The notes under the pieces: model-generated
The model's input: the letters and a program-made list of their open reading frames with translations, nothing else
Databases searched by the model: none
Told to the model about the DNA's origin: nothing
DNA from: Candidatus Nitrotoga sp. M5
GTDB lineage: Bacteria > Pseudomonadota > Gammaproteobacteria > Burkholderiales > Gallionellaceae
DNA: 64,000 bases
Direction of reading: 5' to 3'
Assembly (NCBI RefSeq): GCF_927904885.1
Contig: NZ_CAKMNW010000004.1
Coordinates: 1 to 64,000 of the forward strand
Position numbers and translations under genes: made by a program
Part shown: positions 25,513 to 35,783 of the stretch, in pieces
How the letters are laid out: every line of letters begins with the position of its first letter
Position numbering within the stretch: the first letter of the stretch is position 1

Positions 25513-27360
25513 ATGCTAAACATTCAAAATCTGACTTACCTGCAAGGCGGCACTACGTTATTACAGCAAGTAAATTTTCAGGCTTACGCCAGCCAACGTA
25601 TCGGGCTGGTAGGCAAGAATGGCTGTGGTAAATCCACACTATTTCGACTGATTCGTGGCGTAATTATGCCGGACAGCGGCGAAATCTCGTTGCAATCTGG
25701 TAAGACAATCGCTTTTGTCGAACAGGAAATCGCCAACTCAGATCAGCCCGCGTTGGAGTTCGTGCTCGACGGTGACGTGGAGCTGCGTACGCTTGAAAAA
25801 AGTCTGGCGCGAGAGCAGCATGATTCGGACTGGTTTGAAGCTCAGCAGCGCTACGAAGCAATTAATGGTTACGTGGCCAAAGCCCGTGCCGCTCAACTGC
25901 TGAATGGATTAGGTTTTGCCAACGACACTCTGGAGCGCCCAGTAAGCAGCTTTTCCGGCGGGTGGCGCATGCGTTTGAATCTAGCCCGCGCACTCATGCA
26001 TAGAGCCGATTTGCTGTTGCTGGATGAACCCACCAATCACCTCGACTTGGAGGCGATCCTCTGGCTTGAACAATACCTTGCACGCTACCCCGGCAGCCTT
26101 ATTCTGGTTTCGCATGATCGCGAATTTCTCAATGCTTGCGTCAACCGTATCGCCCATGTTCATGACCAAATTATTGATTGCTACAGCGGAGACTACGACG
26201 ATTTCGAGCGCGCCCGCGCCGAGCGCATAGCCCAGCAAAATCAAGCTTTTCACCAGCAGCAGGAAAAAATCGCGCACTTGGAAGATTTTGTTCGTCGTTT
26301 TAGTGCCAAGGCAACTAAGGCGAAGCAGGCACAGAGTCGTGTTAAAGCGCTGGAGCGGCTGACGCGCATAGCCCCAGTCCATATTACAGACGGCCATTTC
26401 GCGCTGGAAATCGAGGCGCCGGAACGTAGCCCTGACTTATTACTGCGTGCCGATAAAATGGGATTTAGCTATGGTGACAAAGCGCTATTTCATAATGTTG
26501 ATTTGGTGCTGCGAGCAGGTGCGCGTATCGCCCTGCTCGGGCCGAACGGTGCCGGCAAATCTACCCTGATTAAATTGCTGGTGGGTGAGCTTCAGCCCAC
26601 CTCAGGTACGCTGGAAATCACGGCCGACATCCGTATCGGTTATTTCGCGCAGCATCAACTGGAAAACCTGGATAGCGAGGCAACGCCTTTGGAGCACATG
26701 GAAAAGCTGGCACCCAAAGTAACGACACAGGTACTGCGTACTTTTCTCGGCCGTTTCGGTCTGGCTGGAGACAGCGAAGATCGCCCAGTGGCGAGCTTTT
26801 CTGGTGGCGAAAAAAGCCGTTTGGCGCTGGCACTGCTCGCCTGGCAAAAGCCACATTTATTGTTGCTCGATGAACCCACCAACCATCTTGATCTGGACAT
26901 GCGTGACGCCCTCACCCTGGCGCTCGAAGAATACACTGGGGCAGTGGTATTGGTGTCCCACGATCGCAGTCTGATCCGCGCTGTAGCTGATGAGTTATGG
27001 CTGGTTGCAGATGGTAATGCCAAACTGTTTGATGGCGATCTGGAAGACTACAAAAATTGGATCGAAACACGCCGCCCGCGCGAAACGACTCAAGCTCAAC
27101 CAGAAAAACCGCGCCAGTCACCTGCATCCAAGCCAAACAGGAAAGCACTTCAATCGAAACAATCCAAACTCGAAGCCGCGCTTTCAAAAGCTCAGGCGGA
27201 ACTAGGTGAAATAAATCGCCAGTTGGCCGATCCTGCTACCTATGTCAATCCTGACCGTGATGCAATCATCAAACTGAACGCGCTGCATGCAACCTGTGAA
27301 AAAAAAGTGGCCGAATTGGAGGAAAGCTGGCTGGAACTTGAAATGGCTATGGAGGAATAA
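25513..27360 (+). CDS. yheS: ABC-F family ATPase YheS
   Basis: A 615-residue soluble protein with two ABC domains and no membrane part. Walker A motifs are GKNGCGKST and GPNGAGKST; signatures are FSGGWRMRLNLARAL and FSGGEKSRLALALL; both Walker B regions read LLLDEPTNHLDL. The interdomain linker is the ABC-F ribosome-binding linker, and the C-terminal coiled coil (about 535-610, rich in Lys/Glu/Gln) is typical. ABC-F proteins act on the ribosome to relieve stalled translation. The gene is convergent with cysM, 45 bp away. Confidence 0.93.
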   Translation: MLNIQNLTYLQGGTTLLQQVNFQAYASQRIGLVGKNGCGKSTLFRLIRGVIMPDSGEISLQSGKTIAFVEQEIANSDQPALEFVLDGDVELRTLEKSLAREQHDSDWFEAQQRYEAINGYVAKARAAQLLNGLGFANDTLERPVSSFSGGWRMRLNLARALMHRADLLLLDEPTNHLDLEAILWLEQYLARYPGSLILVSHDREFLNACVNRIAHVHDQIIDCYSGDYDDFERARAERIAQQNQAFHQQQEKIAHLEDFVRRFSAKATKAKQAQSRVKALERLTRIAPVHITDGHFALEIEAPERSPDLLLRADKMGFSYGDKALFHNVDLVLRAGARIALLGPNGAGKSTLIKLLVGELQPTSGTLEITADIRIGYFAQHQLENLDSEATPLEHMEKLAPKVTTQVLRTFLGRFGLAGDSEDRPVASFSGGEKSRLALALLAWQKPHLLLLDEPTNHLDLDMRDALTLALEEYTGAVVLVSHDRSLIRAVADELWLVADGNAKLFDGDLEDYKNWIETRRPRETTQAQPEKPRQSPASKPNRKALQSKQSKLEAALSKAQAELGEINRQLADPATYVNPDRDAIIKLNALHATCEKKVAELEESWLELEMAMEE

Positions 27361-27405
27361 ACTTAGCTCCGACCACCCCTAAATTTTTTGTCAGAAGCGA
27401 GCACG

Positions 27406-28296
27406 TTACGCCGGAAATATACCTGTACTCAAGTAGCGATCTCCACGATCACACACGATGAACACGATCGTTGCGTTCTGTACCGTCTGCGCTACTCGTA
27501 GCGCTATTGCCAAAGCACCACCGGACGAGATACCACAGAAGATGCCTTCTTCGCTCGCCAAACGACGGGTCATATCTTCCGCCTCTTGCTGACCAACCAT
27601 TTCCAGCTTATCTACACGTTTGCGATCATAAAATTTGGGAAGATAAGCTTCAGGCCATGTTCGAATGCCGGGAATCTGCGCACCCTCTTCTGGTTGTGCG
27701 CCAATAATTTGAATATCGGGATTTTTTTCCTTTAAGTAGCGCGAACATCCCATGATTGTACCGGTGGTGCCCATACTGCTAATAAAATGGGTGATGCCGC
27801 CCTGCGTATCGCGCCAAATTTCCGGTGCGGTGCCTTGATAATGTGCCAGAGGATTGTCTGCGTTAGCAAATTGATCGAGGATGATCCCACGCCCTTCGTC
27901 GCGCAGTTTCTCCGCCATATCACGCGCCAACTCCATGCTACCCTTCTTGGCTGTCAACACTAATTCCGCGCCATATGCACGCATACTTTGACGACGTTCG
28001 ATACTCTGGTTTTCAGGCATCACCAGTATCATCTTATAACCCCGCATAGCCGCTACCATCGCAAGCGCAATGCCAGTGTTACCACTGGTAGCTTCTATTA
28101 AGGTGTCACCCGGTTTAATGTCACCTCGTTTTTCGGCCTGCGTGACCATTGTGAACGCCGGACGATCTTTCACCGAGCCAGCAGGATTGTTTCCTTCCAA
28201 TTTAGCCAACAGCACATTACTCGTCGCACCGGGAATACGTTTTAACTTGACTAGTGGCGTGTTACCAACAAAATGTTCAATAGTGTGGTGCATCAA
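27406..28296 (-). CDS. cysM: Cysteine synthase B
   Basis: A 296-residue PLP enzyme making cysteine from O-acetylserine (or O-phosphoserine) and sulfide or thiosulfate. PLP-binding Lys43 is in NPAGSVKDR, the substrate loop is TSGNTG, and the phosphate cup is GTTGTIMG. The EGAQIPGIR segment and the short C-terminus fit CysM better than CysK. Two Met codons start the frame; either could be used. The perfect hairpin at 28341-28390 lies just upstream and isolates it from the gene behind. Confidence 0.93.
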   Translation of the reverse strand: MMHHTIEHFVGNTPLVKLKRIPGATSNVLLAKLEGNNPAGSVKDRPAFTMVTQAEKRGDIKPGDTLIEATSGNTGIALAMVAAMRGYKMILVMPENQSIERRQSMRAYGAELVLTAKKGSMELARDMAEKLRDEGRGIILDQFANADNPLAHYQGTAPEIWRDTQGGITHFISSMGTTGTIMGCSRYLKEKNPDIQIIGAQPEEGAQIPGIRTWPEAYLPKFYDRKRVDKLEMVGQQEAEDMTRRLASEEGIFCGISSGGALAIALRVAQTVQNATIVFIVCDRGDRYLSTGIFPA

Positions 28297-28340
28297 TTTT
28301 TTCCTGAAACAAAGTGGGTTATTTTACCATTACATACAAG

Positions 28341-28390
28341 TACAAATAATAACCCCGTCAAGCTCGCGCTAGACGGGGTTATTATTTGTA
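28341..28390 (-). terminator. Strong bidirectional-type hairpin terminator
   Basis: A perfect 19-bp stem (TACAAATAATAACCCCGTC and its inverse) with a 12-nt loop. AT-rich bases follow the GC core on both sides, giving U-tracts in both directions. It lies 58 bp after the helix-hairpin-helix gene and ahead of cysM, so it should stop transcription of the former. Confidence 0.85.
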
Positions 28391-28447
28391 CTACATCGAA
28401 AACAGAGTAAAACTTTAGCTAGCCTCAGGTGCCTAGCATTTTCTCAC

Positions 28448-28753
28448 TTAAACAATCGTAGAGATAGTTGAGCTAAGCGAGGGGTAAATTTCGGTAGTAA
28501 CACCGAACACGATCAACTCGGACCGAATTTTTTTGACTGACTTGCTACCAAAACCTTTTACATTGTCCAATTCATCCACACTCTTAAATGAACCATTCTT
28601 CTTACGGTAATCGATTATCGATTGAGCCTTCACTGGGCCTATCCCCTTAACCCCAGCTAAATCATCCTTTGTGGCCGTGTTTAAATTCACAGCAGCCATC
28701 GCAAGGCTGGATGAAAAAACGAATGTAATAAAAGCTAGTAGCAATTTTTTCAT
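28448..28753 (-). CDS. ComEA-like helix-hairpin-helix DNA-binding protein
   Basis: A 101-residue exported protein. It has a signal peptide (MKKLLLAFITFVFSSSLAMA) and then VNLNTATKDDLAGVKGIGP, the start of the ComEA helix-hairpin-helix pair; the second hairpin is DELDNVKGFGSKSVKKI. Such proteins bind double-stranded DNA in the periplasm during uptake in competent bacteria. A C-terminal Ser/Thr-rich tail of about 20 residues is extra compared with the typical 80-90-residue form. Single gene, followed by a strong terminator. Confidence 0.88.
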   Translation of the reverse strand: MKKLLLAFITFVFSSSLAMAAVNLNTATKDDLAGVKGIGPVKAQSIIDYRKKNGSFKSVDELDNVKGFGSKSVKKIRSELIVFGVTTEIYPSLSSTISTIV

Positions 28754-29301
28754 TATTGTCTTTCTGCAGAATGGGCGACGGAGTCACCCTTCGAGGATAA
28801 ACGCACAGCACCCTGACAAAGTTGACAGACTAAATAAAATTTGCTATAGGCACTTGATTTCACACCACACCCAGCAAGTCTAGTCATAATATTTTAAAGA
28901 TATGAAATGACATTAAATCGATGCGGGTTATTGTTTTTGAAAAGCTACGCCAACGTCGAAGCATGGTCGACACAATAACTTACAGAACAGGTCACAGAGG
29001 AAATGAAATCAAAGAGATCTCGAAAATCCAATTCTGTATTGCGTAGAAACTTGAACTTTTAGAGACGTCGTTGAGAAATAAGCCACTTTGCCTCAAGCAG
29101 AGGAATGTAAACTGTTCTCTTACAATTCGCTGATTTTCAGCCAGCCTTATCCAGAACCGAGGGAAATCAAACCTACAGATTAAATAACTTAAATCATAAT
29201 TAAAATAATAAAACTTAAATGCCAAGAAAATTCGGGATACGTAATAATCAAAATAATTATTTAACCATATGCAATAATTATTATTTATTCAAAGCAATAC
29301 C
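28754..29301. other. Intergenic region with a solo R2 end
   Basis: About 550 bp of AT-rich DNA between divergent genes. A degenerate end of the R2 element (TTGAACTTTTAGAGACGTC) is at about 29052-29070. No gene is seen; promoters for both flanking genes should be here. Confidence 0.35.
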
Positions 29302-30219
29302 ATGAATATAAAAATTATATTGAATTTCATCAAAGCCACTTTTTCAGCGTGGATTGACGATAATGCACCCAGCATGGGAGCAGCACTTGCCTATTACACA
29401 GTCTTTTCGATAGCACCACTTCTACTGATTGTTATATCTGTAGCGGGGATAATTTTTGGCGTTGAAGTAGCAAGGGAAGAAATTATTGCTCAGTTACATA
29501 ATTTTATGGGGAAGACTGGAGCATTGGTAGTGCAAGGTATGCTTGAAAGCGTTAGTAAGCCAACTGAGAGTGTAACTGCCGCCATCATCGGTGTGGCATT
29601 GCTCATGGTTGGAGCAACGACAGTATTTGCCGAGTTACAGAACAGCCTGGATAGAATATGGCGTGCCCCCACAAGAACCAAGGATGCAGGAATATTTGGA
29701 TTAATTCGCACGCGACTGCTTGCTTTTGGAATGATTTTGGGGATAGGTTTTTTGCTAACTGTTTCACTCATCTTAAGTGCTGCATTGGCAATACTGGGGA
29801 GATGGTGGGCACCTTTATTTGGCGAATTCAGGTTTCTCGCAAATTTCGTAGATATAGCATTGAGTTTTATGCTAATTACAATTGCATTCGCAATGATCTA
29901 CAAATTAATGCCACGCATGAAAATATATTGGCGCGATGTATGGGTGGGTGCGGTGGTCACCGCGATTCTATTTACAATCGGTAAATTTCTGATCGGCATG
30001 TACATTGGAAGAAGTGGCGTTGCTTCAGGATTCGGAGCAGCAGGATCGCTCGTTGTTTTATTGACATGGATATATTACTCAGCTCAGATATTTTTGATGG
30101 GCGCTGAATTTACTAAGATCTATTCTTATACGTTTGGATCACGCAAAGAACAGCCTATGCAAACTGCAGCACAAACTACAGCCATCCCAGCTGAACAAAT
30201 GGAAACTCATACTCCTTGA
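29302..30219 (+). CDS. yihY: YihY/UPF0761 family inner-membrane protein
   Basis: A 305-residue integral membrane protein of the YihY/BrkB family, once misnamed ribonuclease BN. The hallmark N-terminal region DNAPSMGAALAYYTVFSIAP is present, with about six membrane segments (for example LLLIVISVAGIIFGV, TAAIIGVALLMVGATTVFA and GSLVVLLTWIYYSAQIFLMG). Function is unknown. The last 30 residues are a soluble Gln/Thr-rich tail. Monocistronic by spacing. Confidence 0.9.
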   Translation: MNIKIILNFIKATFSAWIDDNAPSMGAALAYYTVFSIAPLLLIVISVAGIIFGVEVAREEIIAQLHNFMGKTGALVVQGMLESVSKPTESVTAAIIGVALLMVGATTVFAELQNSLDRIWRAPTRTKDAGIFGLIRTRLLAFGMILGIGFLLTVSLILSAALAILGRWWAPLFGEFRFLANFVDIALSFMLITIAFAMIYKLMPRMKIYWRDVWVGAVVTAILFTIGKFLIGMYIGRSGVASGFGAAGSLVVLLTWIYYSAQIFLMGAEFTKIYSYTFGSRKEQPMQTAAQTTAIPAEQMETHTP

Positions 30220-30609
30220 GTATCTTATGCTACGCTTATCAAAACCACGATACTAGCAGGTTGTGCTTAAATATCTGTAATAGAACAATTTTCTGAACAG
30301 CTATAAATCAACAGACTCTGACTGATGGCAGCGATATTTTATATCTTACATTTGTACAACGCCGCAGCCCATTGATCTTCGCCTTGTTGCTTATCAAACA
30401 ATAAAACAAGAAATGCTTAAGTTTTTCGAATTATCGAGATGCAATTCACCTACTGGAATCACTGCAGCCGAATTTTCGTTTAGACTCCTCAAGTTCGACA
30501 GGCTGCTAGAATGACTGGAACAAAGTAATTTTTATCCGCAACAGTTTGCCGACCCACAATGAACGCTCTTGTGGCAAACTAGCGACCTAATTTTTTTAAG
30601 TCATTCACT
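30220..30609. other. Intergenic region before lolC
   Basis: 390 bp; nothing recognised. The promoter of lolCD is presumably near its right end. Confidence 0.3.
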
Positions 30610-31854
30610 TTGCGTCCTTACGAACTCTATATCGGTCTGCGTTACACCCGTGCGAAGCGACGCAATCATTTCATTTCTTTTATTTCGCTTATCTCCATGT
30701 TGGGTATGGCTTTGGGCGTGGCCGCGCTGATTGTAGTGCTGTCGGTGATGAACGGCTTCCAGAAAGAAATCCGTACGCGTATTCTAGGTATCGCGCCTCA
30801 CCTGCAAATCAGCGAAGAGGGTAACCACATGCTGGATTGGCAACCTACCCTACAGCTCACGTCACAATATCCACAAGTGGCGGCTGCTGCGCCTTTCGTA
30901 AACGGACAAGGCATGGTGTCGTTTAATCAAAATGTGCAGGGCGTAATGGTACGTGGCATTTTGCCGCAGGATGAAAACAAAGTAACAGACCTGTCTGGCA
31001 AGATGAAATTTGGTTCGCTGGAAGCCTTGCAGGAAGGCAGTTTCGGTATCGTGCTGGGTTCTGACTTAGCGCGCACACTGGGGGCAAATTTGTACGACAA
31101 GGTATTACTCATCTCTCCTCAGGGGCGGATCACGCCTGCTGGAATGTTGCCGCGACTCAAGCAATTCCGCGTCGTCGGCATTTTTGAGATCGGCATGGCT
31201 CCCTATGACAATACTCTGGCACTGATTCACCTTAATGATGCACAGAAACTCTATCAAATGGGTAACGCGATAAGCGGCATCAGCGCACGTCTGCATGACC
31301 TTGATCTAGCTCCGCAAGTGGCCATCGAAATGCAACTTGCATTGCCGCGCAATATATACGTTAGTGACTGGACGCGCCAGCACGCTAACTATTTCCGTGC
31401 AGTTCAGATCGAAAAGAAAATGATGTTCATCATTCTTTCACTCATTGTGGCGGTAGCCGCATTCAACATTGTCTCCACGCTGGTAATGGCGGTTACCGAC
31501 AAGCAAGCCGACATCGCGATCCTGCGCACGCTTGGTGCCTCGCCTGGCAGTATCATGAAAATCTTTATTGTTCAAGGCGCCCTTATAGGCCTGATCGGCT
31601 CTGTAATCGGCGTGGGAGGAGGTATACTTTTAAGCCTCAACATCGACACCGTAGTGCCGTTTATAGAGCGAATGTTGGGTATGCACTTCCTCTCCAAAGA
31701 AGTCTATTTCATCAGCGAATTACCCTCCGACTTACAGCGAGACGATGTGCTGATCGTGGCCTGCTTCTCATTCATAATCAGCTTATTAGCTACGCTATAT
31801 CCAAGTTGGCGCGCATCAAGGACACAGCCAGCAGAGGCGCTACGCTATGAGTGA
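30610..31854 (+). CDS. lolC: Lipoprotein-releasing system permease LolC/LolE
   Basis: A 414-residue FtsX-type permease of the Lol complex, which extracts lipoproteins from the inner membrane for delivery to LolA. The opening [23 protein letters not shown] is diagnostic. One N-terminal helix ([20 protein letters not shown]), a large periplasmic domain and three C-terminal helices follow. The frame starts with TTG at 30610, immediately before the conserved N-terminus, so a TTG start is likely. A single lolC/E-type gene followed by lolD is common in betaproteobacteria. Overlaps lolD by 8 bp. Confidence 0.93.
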   Translation: MRPYELYIGLRYTRAKRRNHFISFISLISMLGMALGVAALIVVLSVMNGFQKEIRTRILGIAPHLQISEEGNHMLDWQPTLQLTSQYPQVAAAAPFVNGQGMVSFNQNVQGVMVRGILPQDENKVTDLSGKMKFGSLEALQEGSFGIVLGSDLARTLGANLYDKVLLISPQGRITPAGMLPRLKQFRVVGIFEIGMAPYDNTLALIHLNDAQKLYQMGNAISGISARLHDLDLAPQVAIEMQLALPRNIYVSDWTRQHANYFRAVQIEKKMMFIILSLIVAVAAFNIVSTLVMAVTDKQADIAILRTLGASPGSIMKIFIVQGALIGLIGSVIGVGGGILLSLNIDTVVPFIERMLGMHFLSKEVYFISELPSDLQRDDVLIVACFSFIISLLATLYPSWRASRTQPAEALRYE

Positions 31855-32527
31855 GATGGTAATTTCCTGCCGCAACTTATGTAAAGTATTTGCGCAAGGC
31901 AAACTCAATGTACCTGTGTTAAACGGGGTTAGCATTGACGTCAAACGTGGCGAACGTATCGCCATCGTAGGTAGCTCTGGCTCAGGCAAAAGCACCCTGC
32001 TCCATCTGCTTGGTGGATTGGATAAGGCCAGTAGCGGTAGCGTCGCCATCCTCGGTCACGATGTGCAAGCCATGAATGAAGCAGAGCGCGGCACTCTGCG
32101 CAACCGGGCGCTGGGTTTTGTGTACCAGTTCCACCATCTGTTGGCAGAATTTACAGCACTGGAAAATGTTGCTATGCCATTACTGATCCGTGGCATGAAG
32201 CGGAGTGAATCAGACCCGATTGCTGCTCGTATACTCGGGTTGGTAGGACTCGCACACCGTACGGAACACCTACCCGCCGAACTATCTGGTGGTGAACGTC
32301 AGCGTGTTGCCGTAGCACGCGCATTAGTCACAGAACCAGCCTGCGTCTTAGCAGACGAACCTACCGGTAATCTGGACCGCTCCAGTGCACACGCATTGTT
32401 TGAATTAATGCAAGAACTTAATTCCAAGCTTAACACCAGCTTCATCGTAGTCACCCATGACTTAGAGCTAGCGGGGAAAATGCAGCGTCAACTTCGCCTG
32501 ATGGATGGAGTGTTGCACGAGGCGTGA
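31847..32527 (+). CDS. lolD: Lipoprotein-releasing system ATPase LolD
   Basis: A 226-residue ABC ATPase. Walker [10 protein letters not shown], LolD motif region [20 protein letters not shown], signature [15 protein letters not shown], Walker [12 protein letters not shown] and H-loop VTHD are all present. Energises lipoprotein release with the LolC/E permease encoded just upstream. The start ATG overlaps the lolC stop (ATGAGTGA). Confidence 0.95.
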   Translation: MSEMVISCRNLCKVFAQGKLNVPVLNGVSIDVKRGERIAIVGSSGSGKSTLLHLLGGLDKASSGSVAILGHDVQAMNEAERGTLRNRALGFVYQFHHLLAEFTALENVAMPLLIRGMKRSESDPIAARILGLVGLAHRTEHLPAELSGGERQRVAVARALVTEPACVLADEPTGNLDRSSAHALFELMQELNSKLNTSFIVVTHDLELAGKMQRQLRLMDGVLHEA

Positions 32528-32600
32528 CTACGCCAAAGGATTAAGCGATACTCAATTTTCTGGTTGATTCTGTTTGCAATTGTATGCAATCTTCAATATT

Positions 32601-32882
32601 TCAGTCGCTTGATGGCCAATCATTAAAAGGAAAAGGCACCTCTTCAGAAGAAAAAGTAAGAAAATTTACAATTTGTTGGAAGTAGCGACCTAAGCTGCTG
32701 CCAAACGAAAGTAGTTGAGTATTATGTTTACCCGTTATTAAAGTCATCAAAAATTGAAAGATAGCAGCGATAAACATCAATGTTCCAGATATTTGGTAAG
32801 CAAGCGCCATTAACAACATATACAAACCACGAACCCATATATTGCGCTTGTTCTCAGTAATAATATTAGAATCTTGGTTCAT
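32601..32882 (-). CDS. DUF4389 family membrane protein
   Basis: A 93-residue protein with two membrane helices (YMLLMALAYQISGTLMFIAA and IFQFLMTLI) and the end ILTFSSEEVPFPFNDWP, which matches the DUF4389 family. Function unknown. It converges on lolD and is a single gene. Confidence 0.8.
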   Translation of the reverse strand: MNQDSNIITENKRNIWVRGLYMLLMALAYQISGTLMFIAAIFQFLMTLITGKHNTQLLSFGSSLGRYFQQIVNFLTFSSEEVPFPFNDWPSSD

Positions 32883-33887
32883 GTTATTTAAAATCCTCCG
32901 TAATAGTTTTCCAGGACATACAACTCAAAGGTAACGTGAATCACACGTCATGCTTATAGACATTATTAAGACTGATCTCAAATCTACAGGTACACTCCTG
33001 CTTACATTTGTTTAAATAACAAATATATATTACACAAATTAAATACTTAAGATTAATAGAAAAGTTATTCTCAGAGTGAAGAAGGCTGGGATCTACTTAA
33101 AAGCACTTCTAAAAATCTAATGTTCGTCAAAATACAGCGTTACTCGAAAAATATTATCACTTACATATCAAACATATGCTGAATTCAATTTTTTACTCAC
33201 GCCTAGACTTGCCTGGCAATGAGGTATGCAGACAAGGTGCGAAGCGGCGGCTCGCAAAATTGAATTTTTAGAGACACCCTTGATAATCTTTGGAGCAGCA
33301 CGAAAGATGATAACGTTGGAAACGTCAAATCCTCGAGGTTACTTGGATAGAAAATATATCAATCATCTACTAATGCGATATCACACTACGATTCGAATTA
33401 GTTCAACCACGATAGACAAACTAAAGAAAATGCGGAATCTGTCGAAGAGACAACTTAAGTGGGCAATGTTTACCATAACATATAACATCCAATCACTACC
33501 AAAAACTGAACAACGCCACTCAATTGCACTGTAAAAACGAGTTACGCTTCCAGATGTTATGCGAATATAGTGTCAAATAGTGCCTTAGTGCTTACTTAAA
33601 GTGGGATTCAAGCGCTTTAAACATTACTGTCGACATTACTAAATGTAACTCAGGCTCGATTGTGAGTTATGTTTTTGATTTTCTCAGGATCATCTATCGC
33701 TTATGGTAGTTATTCCGTTTTTATGCCATGATTCATGGCGGTCTCCAGCGTTATTTTGGTTGTTTAAAAGGCAAGCATCATAAATATTCTTTGCGAGACA
33801 TATTTATTTTCGCAGTCAATAAATTAAATTATTTTTTAAGATCATTTTCAACTTCGAAATCTTACTTTTTAAAAAAGGAAATTTTTT
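32883..33887. other. 1-kb AT-rich intergenic region with one R2 element
   Basis: Holds R2 copy A (33102-33280). An open frame at 33226-33534 begins inside that repeat and is judged chance. Nothing else is recognised except the ribosome site of the next gene (AAGGAA, about 33873). Confidence 0.4.
33102..33280 (+). repeat. R2 repeat, copy A (about 178 bp, MITE-like)
   Basis: Begins near AGCACTTCTAAAAATCTAA and ends TTGAATTTTTAGAGACACCC, so the ends are inverted repeats of GGGTGYYTCTAAAAAT. Inside are conserved blocks TTACTCGAAAAA, TTATCACTTACATA and a central imperfect palindrome. Three further copies are at 51918-52093, 55965-56142 and 57792-57968. Confidence 0.7.
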
Positions 33888-34370
33888 ATGAAAATAACAA
33901 TTTTGTTTCTAACATCATTGCTGTTCATGTCCACTGCGGGCGCAGATGACGCCAGGAATACAGTTAATGAACTTAAAGTTAAATTTATAAAAATGGGTGA
34001 ACCTAGATTAGAAGGAGTGGAAAAATCTGGAGATATAATTGCTCCAGTCGTTTATTTCGGCAAACACAAAATAAACAATACGTATACTGTAGTTGATGAA
34101 ATTAAAGAAACATCTGGTGCTTATTCAACTGTCTTTGTTAAAGATGGCGACGAATTTATACGGGTTAGTACAAACGTATTAACACCTAGAGGTGTTCGCG
34201 GGGTAGGAACTAAACTTGCCCATAACAAAGCGTATGACGCAGTGATTAAGGGTAAAGTGTATTGTGGAGATATCGATATTTTAGGTAATTCATTCTATAC
34301 TTGTTATGATCCATTTACAGACAAAAACGGAGAAGTTATTGGCATCTATCTTATTGGATTTAAAAAATAA
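33888..34370 (+). CDS. Secreted stand-alone Cache-type sensor domain protein
   Basis: A 160-residue exported protein: signal peptide MKITILFLTSLLFMSTAGA and a single Cache-fold domain, here sCache_3-like (VVYFGKHKINNTYTVVDEI, TVFVKDGDEFIRVSTNV, AYDAVIKGKVYCGDIDILG, DPFTDKNGEVIGIYLIG). Cache domains normally sit outside chemoreceptors and kinases. Here there is no membrane anchor or signalling part, so it may bind a ligand in the periplasm and pass the signal to a partner. Two Cys (YCGDI and YTCYD) could form a disulfide. AAGGAA precedes the ATG. No operon partner. Confidence 0.82.
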   Translation: MKITILFLTSLLFMSTAGADDARNTVNELKVKFIKMGEPRLEGVEKSGDIIAPVVYFGKHKINNTYTVVDEIKETSGAYSTVFVKDGDEFIRVSTNVLTPRGVRGVGTKLAHNKAYDAVIKGKVYCGDIDILGNSFYTCYDPFTDKNGEVIGIYLIGFKK

Positions 34371-35276
34371 TTAAGGACATAATCACGCAGTTAAAGTTTA
34401 AAGTTCACCCATATTTCAAGAATACTTTATATTAAAGTCCTACTAAAACGAAATACTTGCTTAGCAAGCAACAGGGCTGAACTTTGATCATTTACTAAAT
34501 TTTAACTGCGGTATAATTTCAATTTGTTATTACAGTATTGAGCACGCCGAAACGAAGCAATAATCAATCTTTTTAGTTCCTCTATAGTTTTTAGGCGCTG
34601 CATTGCGTTGATCGGTTTTATTGAAATAATTCATATTTTTTTCATTTTCAATTGTTGAATTAATTTCAGTATTCGATTGCTTAATCTTAAATGTAGGTGC
34701 TACTCACTATTAATACATAGATTGACAGCACGGATACTTTAAACAAAATTGATTTATAGGAAAAATATAAACGAACATCTAAAATTTCACCCTTCCATAC
34801 GACACGCCGATTGACATGGACGCCGAGATTCGCGACGCCACTACTCACTGGATCGAGCGCGTATACGCCAAGGCAACCAACCTATGCTCGCCGGCGCCAA
34901 GAACAAGCTCAACAAGATTGATTTACGATCATTGAAGCCGAAGAGATTTATGCTAGCCGCATAATTTCTGGATGGTCAGTTTGACCTGACCTAAAGATAA
35001 GTTAGGAAAAATTACGGGATCGCGAAGCTTTTATCCTCCCACAGTTCGACAGTTTCAAATTTGCGAAAAAATAAAAGTGATGAGCTTGTCAGTGCGTAAC
35101 TAGCAAACAGCTATATTTGCGACTTAGTATCTGAGTATCATAATGGCTATTATAAATTAATGCGATTTCTTAAATTGCCAGGCTCCTCAATGTCTCAATT
35201 TCTAATAACAATTTTTAGTAAGAAATCAACAACAGCTATATACACGTAAAAAATTATCAAATATTAAGGAGGTAGT
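34371..35276. other. Intergenic region with an unassigned coding-like remnant
   Basis: About 900 bp, AT-rich except 34800-34960, which is GC-richer and coding-like (a frame reading DTPIDMDAEIRDATTHWIER, then shifted). It may be a decayed gene fragment I cannot assign. A purE ribosome site (GGAGGT) is at the right end. Confidence 0.35.
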
Positions 35277-35771
35277 ATGAGCAAACCACTAGTTTCTATC
35301 TTGATGGGTAGTGCAAATGATTGGGAAATTATGGAGCCGGCCGCACGCCCTTTGCATGACTTCGGCGTAGCCTATGATGCACGCGTAATCTCCGCGCACC
35401 GATCACCTGAACTTTTGTTAGACTACGTTCAGGAAATGAGCGAACAAGGTGTACAGTGTTTCATCGCGGGCGCAGGTGGTGCTGCACATCTGGCTGGCGT
35501 TATCGCCGGTCAAACTACGCTGCCAGTGTTGGGCGTACCCATTCCATCAAAATACCTTAAGGGTATCGATTCTTTACTTTCCACCGTTCAAATGCCCAAG
35601 GGTATTCCAGTGGCCACATTTGCAATCGGCGAAGCTGGTGCGGCGAATGCTGGCCTGTTCGCAATAGCCATGCTGGCACTGAACGATACACAATTAGCCA
35701 AGCAGCTCATCGCATTCCGCAAACAGCAGGCCGAAGCAATTGCTGCGATCAAGCTGCCATCACTTAACTAA
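35277..35771 (+). CDS. purE: N5-carboxyaminoimidazole ribonucleotide mutase
   Basis: A 164-residue class I PurE of purine synthesis, converting N5-CAIR to CAIR. The motifs are ILMGSANDW (usually GSxSD), VISAHRSPE with the catalytic His, and GAGGAAHLAGVIAG. GGAGGT lies 5-6 nt before the ATG. Followed after 12 bp by purC. The partner purK is not in this window. Confidence 0.95.
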   Translation: MSKPLVSILMGSANDWEIMEPAARPLHDFGVAYDARVISAHRSPELLLDYVQEMSEQGVQCFIAGAGGAAHLAGVIAGQTTLPVLGVPIPSKYLKGIDSLLSTVQMPKGIPVATFAIGEAGAANAGLFAIAMLALNDTQLAKQLIAFRKQQAEAIAAIKLPSLN

Positions 35772-35783
35772 AAAGGGAACCCT

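Noticed and set aside
33226..33534. Open frame of 102 codons (+)
   Set aside because: It begins inside R2 copy A, has no ribosome site and no protein-like features.
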